NCBI GenBank assembly: GCA_023443725.1
Contig: JAEZTF010000003.1
Coordinates: 1 to 27,398, forward strand
Reading direction: 5' to 3'
DNA: 27,398 bases
Source of the DNA: Candidatus Parcubacteria bacterium
GTDB taxonomy: Bacteria > Patescibacteriota > Microgenomatia > UBA12405
Notes under the pieces: generated by a model
The model's input: the letters and a program-made list of their open reading frames with translations, nothing else
The model's database searches: none
Told to the model about the DNA's origin: nothing
Made by a program: the position numbers and the translations under genes
In this document: positions 8,204-15,466 of the stretch, one piece after another
Layout of the letters: the number at the start of each line of letters is the position of its first letter
Position numbering within the stretch: the stretch's first letter is position 1

Positions 8204-8232
8204 ATTATACCCTATAATACTAAATAAATCAA
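8204..8232 (-). promoter_or_regulatory. Strong sigma70-type promoter of the Nudix gene
   Basis: On the reverse strand TTGATT (8227-8232) is separated by exactly 17 bases from TATAAT (8204-8209). Initiation near 8196-8198 would give a leader of about 153 nt. Just downstream are a TTGAA/TTCAA hairpin (8177-8192) and CGAATT (8169-8174), both also present after the promoter at 17710-17738. Confidence 0.82.
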
Positions 8233-8260
8233 TAATTATGGGATTTAGTTAAACCTAAAA

Positions 8261-8290
8261 TTACACAAAACCCTCTTTTTGACATATAAT
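8261..8290 (+). promoter_or_regulatory. Promoter of the rml genes, near-leaderless
   Basis: TTACAC (8261-8266) and a perfect TATAAT (8285-8290) are 18 bases apart. The ATG of the first rml gene starts at 8300, only nine bases after the -10 box, so the transcript should start at or within a few bases of the start codon. There is no Shine-Dalgarno. The promoter is divergent from that of the Nudix gene; the two -35 boxes are about 30 bases apart. Confidence 0.75.
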
Positions 8291-8299
8291 GGGTTTACT

Positions 8300-9307
8300 A
8301 TGAAACTTCTAATCACTGGTGGATCTGGCTTTATCGGTTCAAATTTTATTAAGCATTGGTTTTCAAATCATCCCGAAGATTCGATAATTAATCTCGACAA
8401 GATGACTTATGCTGCCAACCCTCGAAATTTAACCGAATTTGAGGGAAAATCAAACTATCAATTTATTAAAGGCGATATTTTAGACGAAAAATTAGTTGAC
8501 GATTTAGTTTCTCAAGTTGATACTATTGTTCATTTTGCCGCTGAATCTCATGTTGATCGATCCATCGATGATCCATCTCTTTTTGTCCGCACCAACGTTT
8601 TGGGTACCTACAATCTTTTAATGGCTGCCAAAAAATACAATAAGCGTTTCCATCATATCTCTACTGATGAAGTGTTTGGTTCTATTGAAATGGGATCAAG
8701 CGATCAATTTAGAGAATCAACTCCTTATGATCCTTCTAGCCCTTATTCTGCTTCCAAAGCTTCCTCTGATCATTTAGTTCGATCTTTTTATAAAACTTTT
8801 GGACTTCCAGCTACAATCAGTAATTGTTCCAATAATTACGGTCCTTATCAACACCCCGAAAAAATGATTCCCAGATCGATTACCAATCTTTTAACCGATC
8901 AAAAAATTAAAGTTTATGGTCAGGGTTTAAATTTCCGTGATTGGCTTCATGTCGAAGATCATTGTCGGGCCATCGAACTTATTTTAGAAAAAGGCAAAAT
9001 TGGAGAAACTTATTGTATTGGTGGTCTAAAAAAAGGTACTTCCAATATGGAATTAGTCAGACTTATGCTTAAACTCATGGGTAAAGATGAATCTTTTATT
9101 GAATATGTTGACGATCGTCCCGCTCATGATAATTATGCCGTTAATTGGGACAAAATCAATAAAGAACTTGGTTGGGAACCTCAATATGATCTAGAATCTG
9201 GTTTAAAACAAACCATTGATTGGTATTCAGCCAATACCATTTGGTGGCAAGAAACCAAAGCTGAAGCTGAAGAATTTTATAAAAAACTTAATAGTTTAAA
9301 AAAATAA
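8300..9307 (+). CDS. rmlB (rfbB): dTDP-glucose 4,6-dehydratase
   Basis: The enzyme converts dTDP-glucose to dTDP-4-keto-6-deoxyglucose, the second step of dTDP-L-rhamnose synthesis. The 335-residue protein is an extended short-chain dehydrogenase. It has the NAD-binding GGSGFIGS (residues 7-14), the family-specific T122-D123-E124 catalytic triplet within STDEVFG, and the catalytic Y149-SAS-K153. HFAAESHVDRSIDDP and NCSNNYGPYQHPEKMIP are typical of RmlB. The start ATG at 8300 is chosen because it directly precedes the Rossmann strand MKLLITGG; upstream in-frame codons lie inside the -10 box. The genes for the next two steps follow in the same direction at spacings of 5 and 2 bases. Length and motifs are normal. 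Confidence 0.96.
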   Translation: MKLLITGGSGFIGSNFIKHWFSNHPEDSIINLDKMTYAANPRNLTEFEGKSNYQFIKGDILDEKLVDDLVSQVDTIVHFAAESHVDRSIDDPSLFVRTNVLGTYNLLMAAKKYNKRFHHISTDEVFGSIEMGSSDQFRESTPYDPSSPYSASKASSDHLVRSFYKTFGLPATISNCSNNYGPYQHPEKMIPRSITNLLTDQKIKVYGQGLNFRDWLHVEDHCRAIELILEKGKIGETYCIGGLKKGTSNMELVRLMLKLMGKDESFIEYVDDRPAHDNYAVNWDKINKELGWEPQYDLESGLKQTIDWYSANTIWWQETKAEAEEFYKKLNSLKK

Positions 9308-9312
9308 TCAAA

Positions 9313-9873
9313 ATGAACTTTATCAAAAGTCAAATCGAAGGTATTGTTACTATCGAACCTCAAGTTTACCAAGACGATCGAGGTTTTTTTATGGAAACTT
9401 ATTCCAAAAAAGTTTTTGCCGACAATGGTATAGATGTCGAATTTGTCCAAGATAATCATTCTCATTCATCACAAGGAGTTCTTCGTGGTCTTCATTTTCA
9501 AAAGCCGCCATTTGCTCAAGACAAATTAATTCGAGTAACTCAGGGTGAAGTAGTTGATATTGCTGTTGATATTCGTCCCAATTCTCCAACTTTTGGTAAA
9601 TGGGAAGCCGCTCATCTTTCTGCTGAAAATAAAAAAATGTTTTTTATCCCAAAGGGTTTTGCTCATGGATTTTATGTTATCAGTGAAACTGTTGATTTCC
9701 TCTATAAATGCAGCAGTTTCTATAACAAAGAATCTGAAAGTGGACTTTTGTGGAATGATCCAGAGTTAAATATCTCTTGGTTTACCGACGGTAATCCAAT
9801 TCTTTCTCCAAAAGATCAAGCTTGGCCAACATTTTCTCAAGTCAAAGATGAATTGTTAAAAATCAATTGGTAA
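9313..9873 (+). CDS. rmlC (rfbC): dTDP-4-dehydrorhamnose 3,5-epimerase
   Basis: This cupin-fold epimerase inverts C3 and C5 of dTDP-4-keto-6-deoxyglucose, the third step to dTDP-rhamnose. The 186-residue length is normal. GVLRGLHFQ with H61, DDRGFFMETYS near the N-terminus, VDIRPNSPTFGKW, IPKGFAHGFYVISE and LLWNDPELNISW are the characteristic RmlC segments. It starts five bases after the rmlB stop with no clear Shine-Dalgarno, so it probably depends on translation of rmlB. A TTG inside its end could serve the next gene, but the ATG at 9876 is the better start there. Confidence 0.96.
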   Translation: MNFIKSQIEGIVTIEPQVYQDDRGFFMETYSKKVFADNGIDVEFVQDNHSHSSQGVLRGLHFQKPPFAQDKLIRVTQGEVVDIAVDIRPNSPTFGKWEAAHLSAENKKMFFIPKGFAHGFYVISETVDFLYKCSSFYNKESESGLLWNDPELNISWFTDGNPILSPKDQAWPTFSQVKDELLKINW

Positions 9874-9875
9874 AT

Positions 9876-10772
9876 ATGACCAAACCAAAAATCATTGGTA
9901 CAGGTCTTTCAGGTTTAGTAGGTACTCGTATAGTTGAATTATTAAAAGATAAATTTGAATTTATTGATTTTTCTCTAGATACTGGTGTAAATTTACTTGA
10001 TAAAGAAAGTTTAACTAAAGCTTTTGAGACTAATAAAGACGCCGTGGCTGTTTTACATATGGCTGCTTTTACCGATACCAACGTTGCTTGGGAACAAAGA
10101 GGGGACAAATCTGCTATTTGTTATCAACTCAATGTTCAAGGGACTCAAAATATTTTAGAATTAGCTCAAAAATATAACCAATATTTAATTTATATCTCCA
10201 CTGATTTTATTTTTGATGGCAATCAAACTACTCCATATTTAGAAACAGATACTCCAAACCCAATCGAATGGTATGGCGAAACCAAATATTTAGGAGAAAA
10301 AGTCATTACTGATTCAGGTTACAAAAATTACAATATTTCTCGTATTACTTATCCTTATCGAGCTAAATTTGATACCAAACCCGATATTATCCGAAAAGTT
10401 TTAACTAAACTTCAAAATAGTGAAGAAGTCAAATTATTTTCTGATCAAATTTGTACCTATACTTTTATTGATGATATTGCCACTGCTTTGGGGTATTTTC
10501 TAGAAAATAAAAATACAGGTATTTATCATTTAGTCGGTTCATCATCTCATTCTCCATACGAAATGGCCAAATTAGTGGCCAAAGTTTTTAATCTTGATCA
10601 AAATTTAGTTAAACCATCTAGCCTAGACGAATATATCAAATCTCAACCCGAGGGTTCTCGCCCCTGGCAAAAAACTTTAATTACCTCCAATCAAAAAGCC
10701 AAATCTTTAGGCCTAAATTTCAAAAACCTTGAAGAGGGTCTAGTTGAAATCAAGAAACAATCGTTTAGCTAA
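9876..10772 (+). CDS. rmlD (rfbD): dTDP-4-dehydrorhamnose reductase-like SDR protein
   Basis: The product is a 298-residue short-chain dehydrogenase of the RmlD type, which reduces dTDP-4-keto-rhamnose to dTDP-L-rhamnose with NAD(P)H. It begins with the nucleotide-binding IIGTGLSGLVG, which departs slightly from the usual GxxGQLG. It has the RmlD-like STDFIFDGNQTTPY, and the catalytic Y133-GET-K137. The location directly after rmlB and rmlC supports the assignment. Start ATG 9876 lies two bases after the rmlC stop; a TTG nine bases earlier, overlapping rmlC, is less likely. No gene for glucose-1-phosphate thymidylyltransferase (RmlA) lies in the window, so the first step must be encoded elsewhere. 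A related nucleotide-sugar reductase is the main alternative. Confidence 0.88.
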   Translation: MTKPKIIGTGLSGLVGTRIVELLKDKFEFIDFSLDTGVNLLDKESLTKAFETNKDAVAVLHMAAFTDTNVAWEQRGDKSAICYQLNVQGTQNILELAQKYNQYLIYISTDFIFDGNQTTPYLETDTPNPIEWYGETKYLGEKVITDSGYKNYNISRITYPYRAKFDTKPDIIRKVLTKLQNSEEVKLFSDQICTYTFIDDIATALGYFLENKNTGIYHLVGSSSHSPYEMAKLVAKVFNLDQNLVKPSSLDEYIKSQPEGSRPWQKTLITSNQKAKSLGLNFKNLEEGLVEIKKQSFS

Positions 10773-10781
10773 TTGATTATC

Positions 10782-10809
10782 TTGAATTTTTCCCAGAATA
10801 ACCTATTCT
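10782..10809 (+). promoter_or_regulatory. Promoter with -10 box inside an inverted repeat
   Basis: TTGAAT (10782-10787) and TATTCT (10804-10809) are 16 bases apart. The ATG at 10820 follows ten bases after the -10 box, implying a leaderless or nearly leaderless mRNA. AGAATA (10795-10800) is the exact reverse complement of the -10 hexamer, with ACC between, giving a 6-bp inverted repeat across the -10 box that could be a small operator. Confidence 0.55.
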
Positions 10810-10819
10810 TGTAGTAGAT

Positions 10820-11500
10820 ATGGAAAACTTAAATACAACTGAAACTTCAAACCAAAAAAATCTTCCCAAATTTATTACCATGGGATGTTTAATTATTATT
10901 GCTGTTTTTAGTATTTTCACTTTTCTAAAAACGAACAGTAATATCTCCACTATTTCTGTCACCGGTCAGGCCGACATTTCTGCTCAACCAGATTCAGTTA
11001 AATTTGTGGTCACTCGGGTTAATGTAGGGAATGAAGTCTCTTTAGCTATTGATGATGGTAATAATGGCATCAATCGTCTGATTGGTGTTGCTAAAGAATT
11101 TGGTGATCCAAATATGGAAATCAAAAAAACTTTTTATCAAATTACTTCTACAGGAACAAGTTTTTCAATAGCTAATGCTTTCAGTGTTAAAACTAGTAAA
11201 ACTGATGATTTAGATAATTTAATCAAAAAGTTTTACACCTATGGAGCCACAACTGTCTCTAATATTACTTTTGAATCTGAAAATATTAAGAACGTTGAAG
11301 AAAAACTTCGTCAGGATGTTTATGCTGATGCTCTAAAGAAAGCTAAACTGATTGCTAAATCAGCTAATAAACGTTTAGGTCGAGTTCTGTCCATTACTGA
11401 TGACAATACTAATATTACTTCCACTATTGAAGACTTAAAGACCAACAATGGTTCAATTAATATTTCCAAAAGTGCTTCTGTCATTTATAAAATTTGGTAA
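10820..11500 (+). CDS. SIMPL (DUF541) domain protein, membrane-anchored
   Basis: The 226-residue protein has a short Asn/Thr-rich cytoplasmic start, one transmembrane helix at about residues 18-36 (FITMGCLIIIAVFSIFTFLK) and then an extracytoplasmic SIMPL/DUF541 domain. The domain signature is seen in SVTGQADISAQPDSVKF, the later ADALKKAKLIAKSANKRLG and the following beta strands. Members of this family (YggE-like) assemble as membrane-associated or periplasmic oligomers; their biochemical role is not settled. The gene seems to head a two-gene unit with the large surface protein that starts 13 bases after its stop. The start at 10820 fits the promoter boxes and the sequence beginning MENLNTTETS. 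Confidence 0.88.
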   Translation: MENLNTTETSNQKNLPKFITMGCLIIIAVFSIFTFLKTNSNISTISVTGQADISAQPDSVKFVVTRVNVGNEVSLAIDDGNNGINRLIGVAKEFGDPNMEIKKTFYQITSTGTSFSIANAFSVKTSKTDDLDNLIKKFYTYGATTVSNITFESENIKNVEEKLRQDVYADALKKAKLIAKSANKRLGRVLSITDDNTNITSTIEDLKTNNGSINISKSASVIYKIW

Positions 11501-11512
11501 TCATTAAAGCAA

Positions 11513-14179
11513 GTGAAATGTAGACAGCATTATTCATCATCAAATGGATTTGCTACTGTTTTGACTTTATTAGGCATGTTATTGGTGGTAATTTCTTTAC
11601 CAATTGCCACTAAATTAGTTCAACAAAACCAAGAGAATAGAAGTAGTGCCGCAACTGATACTACTTACGATATTCCAAAAGGTGGTCATGAAGCAGAATG
11701 TGACAAAGGTGACACCAAATGTATTGATGGTTTTATCAACAACTGTAATTCAAGTTATCGATGGTCAAAAACTTCTCAATCTTGTTCTGATCCTAAAGTA
11801 ACTCCAGGTACTCCTCTATGTACGACTGTTCGTTATGGTTCATGGTCAACTTGTGTTAATGGTAAACAAACTAGAACTGTAACTAAAGAACCGAGTAATT
11901 GTAGTGGAGGAGTAACTGTCTTACCAAGTGAACAAAACTGTGTTATTAAACCAACTTGTACTTCTTTTGATGTTGGTCCTTGGGGAGCTTGTAATCAATT
12001 TGCTGGTGGTAATTTTCAAACTAGAACTGTTAAAAGTATTCCTGAAGGTTGTACTGGTGGTAATCCACCAAATACTAGACAACCATGCAGTACTGTAGTT
12101 AATCCAGGTGGTCATGAAGCAGAATGTGACAAAGGTGACACCAAATGTATTGATGGTTTTATCAACAACTGTAATTCAAGTTATCGATGGTCAAAAACTT
12201 CTCAATCTTGTTCTGATCCTAAAGTGACTCCAGGTACTCCTCTTTGTACTACCGTTAGATATGGTAGTTGGTCAACTTGTGTTAATGGTAAACAAACTAG
12301 AACTGTAACTAAAACGCCAACCAATTGTAGTGGAGGAGTAACTGTCTTACCAAGTGAACAAAACTGTGTTATTAAACCAACTTGTACTTCTTTTGATGTT
12401 GGTCCGTGGGGAGCATGTAATCAATTTGCTGGTGGTAATTTCCAACTTAGGACTGTAACTGGAAGTCCAGCTGGTTGTACTGGTGGTAATCCACCAAGTA
12501 CTAGACAAGTGTGCGTTGTTGATACTGGTCACACTCCTGTTTGTGGATCTAGTGAAGGAGCTTGTGTAGTGGGAATTCCTGGTCAGGTTAATAAAAATTC
12601 AGCAACTGGAGAATCAAAATGGAATTGTGTTATAGCAGGATATTACACAGAAGCAGGCAAATTCGTAAATCCTAAAACTACCGTAAGCTGTAGTTATACT
12701 GATAAAAATATTAACTGTGGGAGTTTGAATACTCCCAGTAGTTGTCGTTCGGCTGGTTGTTCTTGGGAAACAGAAGTTAAAGCTTGTACAAGCAAAGATA
12801 TTCCAATTGCCGCATGTGGAGGAGCTACTATTGGGACTCAAAAATGTGTTAATCAATCTAGTTCTGCTATTTGTACTAAAACTGGTTGGGATACTACTAA
12901 TTGTAATGTTCTAACTCAACGCTGTTTCAATAATACCTGTGAAAACAAGAAAGAATATTATGAAGATCATACCCCATGTGCTAAAAGTACTTATCATTTA
13001 CAATCATATTATTCCAGCGATGCTTGTCCAAAAGGTTATTCTTGTAACCGTTTTACTGAAACTTGTGAAGCTGTAGATGCATCTGCTGGCAAAAAGGGAA
13101 CTGGTGGTAATTGTACTACTGATGCAGATTGTTTATCTGGTTATTGTGTTTCAGGAAAACAACAAAAGAATATGGTTTATCCTGAAATGTATTGTCAACA
13201 AACCTCTCAAGAAGAATCGATTGATGAACTTTATATGAAAGGGACTGAGACTGTAGGTAACATATTAGCAATTACTGCTGGTGCTTTAGGTGTTGTTGAA
13301 TATGGCCCTGAATTGTACAACTATCTTAAAGCTCGTTTCGGTAATATTAATTTATCAAGCATACCAGAAAGGGTTGCAAGTGCTTTTGGTAAAACAGGTA
13401 CCGAAGTTATCGGTGTAGCTGAGGATGGAAGTAGATTGATAAGGGTTGGTGGTACTATTTATGTAGATACAAGTACGGCTAGCGTCGATATTTTTGAAAA
13501 ATATGGTATGAATTTAACTTCAGAACCAGGATATCTTGATTACTCAAATTTAAAAAGAATGATTCAAGATTCTTCTTATAATGATGGATATTTTTTTGAT
13601 GGGGATAATTTAATAGCAGCTTTAACTGGAGTTAATCCTAATAATAGTGACGCTATTACCGATTATATAGCGGTTGATTCAAATGTCATTGCAGGAAAAT
13701 ATAATTTACCAAATCCAAATAATTATTCTGATATTACCACTTTTGAAAATGATTTTATGTCTTATACATCAAATAATCAAATAAATATAATTACCGATGA
13801 ATTTGAAAAATATCCTTTACGAGGAAGCAGTCAAGAATCAATCGCAGAATTTTTTCAAAAAGATAATGAAGCTGGTGGAGTTTTCACTCCAGATTATCCA
13901 AATAATATTTTTTTTGTTGAAGATAGATTAAAAGATGTTAACGTTGAAAATATAGAAGTAATAGGGCACGAGGTAGTGCATTTAGAACAAAATAAACTTT
14001 ATCCAACTTATTTTATGATGAATAGTAGAGGAAGAGAATATGAAGCCTATACATATAGTACTTATGTTAAATTGATAGACAGAAGCAAAATACCAATTAA
14101 TGGTTTGGAGAGTGCCTTAACAAACCAAATTAGATCATCGGCACCAGCAAGTACTATAGAAGAGCTTTTAGGTTTTTAA
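11513..14179 (+). CDS. Large Cys-rich surface protein with TSP1-like repeats and HEVVH metallopeptidase motif
   Basis: The gene encodes 888 residues from a GTG start; no in-frame ATG precedes codon 22. A hydrophobic N-terminal helix (about 13-33, GFATVLTLLGMLLVVISLP) should anchor or export the protein, and RSSAA follows it. Residues 57-198 and 199-335 are two near-identical 142-residue repeats. Each holds two thrombospondin-1-like modules with WSTC and WGAC, TRTV and spaced Cys. Further Cys-rich segments include CTTDADCLSGYC. A second hydrophobic stretch lies near 585-605. The C-terminal third has H819-E-V-V-H823, with E842 and E844 as candidate third zinc ligands, the spacing expected of gluzincin-type metallopeptidases. 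A secreted or wall-exposed protease or adhesin is inferred; the substrate is unknown. No known full-length family was recognised. The gene overlaps the convergent FAD gene by 12 bases. Confidence 0.75.
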   Translation: MKCRQHYSSSNGFATVLTLLGMLLVVISLPIATKLVQQNQENRSSAATDTTYDIPKGGHEAECDKGDTKCIDGFINNCNSSYRWSKTSQSCSDPKVTPGTPLCTTVRYGSWSTCVNGKQTRTVTKEPSNCSGGVTVLPSEQNCVIKPTCTSFDVGPWGACNQFAGGNFQTRTVKSIPEGCTGGNPPNTRQPCSTVVNPGGHEAECDKGDTKCIDGFINNCNSSYRWSKTSQSCSDPKVTPGTPLCTTVRYGSWSTCVNGKQTRTVTKTPTNCSGGVTVLPSEQNCVIKPTCTSFDVGPWGACNQFAGGNFQLRTVTGSPAGCTGGNPPSTRQVCVVDTGHTPVCGSSEGACVVGIPGQVNKNSATGESKWNCVIAGYYTEAGKFVNPKTTVSCSYTDKNINCGSLNTPSSCRSAGCSWETEVKACTSKDIPIAACGGATIGTQKCVNQSSSAICTKTGWDTTNCNVLTQRCFNNTCENKKEYYEDHTPCAKSTYHLQSYYSSDACPKGYSCNRFTETCEAVDASAGKKGTGGNCTTDADCLSGYCVSGKQQKNMVYPEMYCQQTSQEESIDELYMKGTETVGNILAITAGALGVVEYGPELYNYLKARFGNINLSSIPERVASAFGKTGTEVIGVAEDGSRLIRVGGTIYVDTSTASVDIFEKYGMNLTSEPGYLDYSNLKRMIQDSSYNDGYFFDGDNLIAALTGVNPNNSDAITDYIAVDSNVIAGKYNLPNPNNYSDITTFENDFMSYTSNNQINIITDEFEKYPLRGSSQESIAEFFQKDNEAGGVFTPDYPNNIFFVEDRLKDVNVENIEVIGHEVVHLEQNKLYPTYFMMNSRGREYEAYTYSTYVKLIDRSKIPINGLESALTNQIRSSAPASTIEELLGF
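11681..12532 (+). repeat. Tandem 426-bp coding repeat, two copies
   Basis: The segment starting GGTGGTCATGAAGCAGAATG at 11681 recurs at 12107, a period of 426 bases or 142 codons. Long runs are identical in DNA, not only in protein, for example the first 110 or so bases. Differences are concentrated near the end of each copy and in the TSP1-like linkers. The identity at silent sites points to recent duplication or ongoing gene conversion. Confidence 0.92.
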
Positions 14180-15367
14180 TAAATCAACCATTTTTTTTGC
14201 CTCACTTACGGCGTAATTCATTCCTCTATCTTGTGGATAAATTTGAGCAAAATTTAATCGATAATAATTATTTGACACTTTATAAGCAGGCACTTTATAA
14301 TTTAAACCCACAATATGTTGGGCATTTTTAAATTTAAACACATTGATTTGACTAATTTGTTTACGATCAAAATTTGGAAATACGTTTGGTAAATAACTCA
14401 ACCATTCGTCAATAATTTGTTTATCACTCCATTTAAAATATTTACTTTTTTGCGATATATAAGTCCCCAGATAATAAATATTTTTTCCATTATATTTTTT
14501 TGTCCCCACTAAATTGGTATGTTGCAACAAAGCTACAAAAGGGGAGTTTAAATCATTAATATTATTCCAATAATATTTGCCTAAATTTTGACTCGAACTA
14601 AACACAATATTTACCATTCCTAAATAATTAACTTCTTTAATTGGTCGGGTATCAATTATTAAATCAAATTCTTTTTTTATTTTTTCAATGTCGTCAATTT
14701 CTTTATTTAAAATTATTTTTCCACCTTTAGTTTTAATTTTTTCAGCTAATTTTTTAGTCAAAGATTCAAATCCTCCATCAAGATAGCCCAAGACTTCCTC
14801 GCCTTTTTCATTCGTCGAATTACCTCGAGTATGAATTCTAGCCCAAAGCCAAGCCATAGAAATTTGTTTATAAATATCATCAAATTTACCTTTTAATAAC
14901 GGCTCCCAAACTACCTTGTATGGTTTGTCTCCAATCATCTTTTTCATCCAACTATAGGCCAAAACATTCTCGTATTTTTTCCAATCCTTATCAAATTTCA
15001 ACCACATCGCCACCATTCCCATTCTAAATTTTTCCAAAATATTTAATGGTTTAAATTTCAACAGATCCATAGCTGTCAAAAAAGGATAAATTTTTCCTTG
15101 CCAATATAATCCAGTCGAACTTTTGTACCAGTGTAATTTATTTTTTAAACCCAATTCATTAATTAATTCAATAATATCTTTGTCAGTTTTAAATATATGT
15201 CGATAACTTTTATCTAAAATTTCTCCTTCCATTTTAAATCCAGCTGCCAATCCACCAATATTTTTTTCTTTTTCAAAAATAGTAACCTTATTATTTTTTT
15301 TTAATAATTCATATCCTGCCGTCAAACCGCCGATTCCAGTCCCTATAATTGCAATCTTTTTTTTCAT
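14168..15367 (-). CDS. FAD-dependent oxidoreductase (amine oxidase / protoporphyrinogen oxidase-like superfamily)
   Basis: The product has 399 residues from the ATG at 15367, chosen because it directly precedes KKKIAIIGTGIGGL; an ATG five codons upstream lies in the -10 box. The N-terminus is a dinucleotide-binding fold with G9-x-G11-x-G13-G14, followed by an acidic residue in TIFEKEKNIGGLAAGF. The latter is the FAD-binding signature of the NAD(P)-binding Rossmann-like amine oxidase, UDP-galactopyranose mutase and phytoene desaturase group. Segments such as LDGGFESLTKKLAEKI and the C-terminal AVSEAKKMVDLL agree. The exact substrate cannot be told; with rml genes nearby, a sugar or lipid substrate in envelope synthesis is possible but only inferred. 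The gene is transcribed alone, convergent with the large surface protein, and shares the last 12 bases with it. Confidence 0.8.
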   Translation of the reverse strand: MKKKIAIIGTGIGGLTAGYELLKKNNKVTIFEKEKNIGGLAAGFKMEGEILDKSYRHIFKTDKDIIELINELGLKNKLHWYKSSTGLYWQGKIYPFLTAMDLLKFKPLNILEKFRMGMVAMWLKFDKDWKKYENVLAYSWMKKMIGDKPYKVVWEPLLKGKFDDIYKQISMAWLWARIHTRGNSTNEKGEEVLGYLDGGFESLTKKLAEKIKTKGGKIILNKEIDDIEKIKKEFDLIIDTRPIKEVNYLGMVNIVFSSSQNLGKYYWNNINDLNSPFVALLQHTNLVGTKKYNGKNIYYLGTYISQKSKYFKWSDKQIIDEWLSYLPNVFPNFDRKQISQINVFKFKNAQHIVGLNYKVPAYKVSNNYYRLNFAQIYPQDRGMNYAVSEAKKMVDLLKT

Positions 15368-15378
15368 AAAATATGGTA

Positions 15379-15384
15379 TCATAA
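15379..15384 (-). promoter_or_regulatory. Putative -10 box for the FAD gene, near-leaderless
   Basis: On the reverse strand TATGAT is followed after a few bases by the chosen ATG at 15367, without a Shine-Dalgarno. No good -35 box is seen. On the forward strand the same bases overlap TATCAT (15377-15382), so weak divergent -10 boxes may overlap here. Confidence 0.4.
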
Positions 15385-15466
15385 GTCCATCCGCTGTTGC
15401 CTGATGGCTGCAGCTTTATTATTAATAACTAATTAACTAAAAAGCTAATAGCTAACAAAACTAACC

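Noticed and set aside
12347..12532. Ser/Thr-rich reverse-strand frames in both repeat copies (also 11921-12115)
   Set aside because: They are the antisense of the duplicated TSP1-like repeats and share their sequence only because of that duplication.
11681..12532. CRISPR-like or mobile repeat
   Set aside because: The repeat unit is 426 bases, is fully coding and in frame, and has no spacers, inverted ends or target duplications.
15385..15466. tRNA or small RNA in the fusA leader
   Set aside because: Only short inverted repeats (CCATC/GATGG, GCTG/CAGC) are present; no cloverleaf or conserved arm could be drawn.
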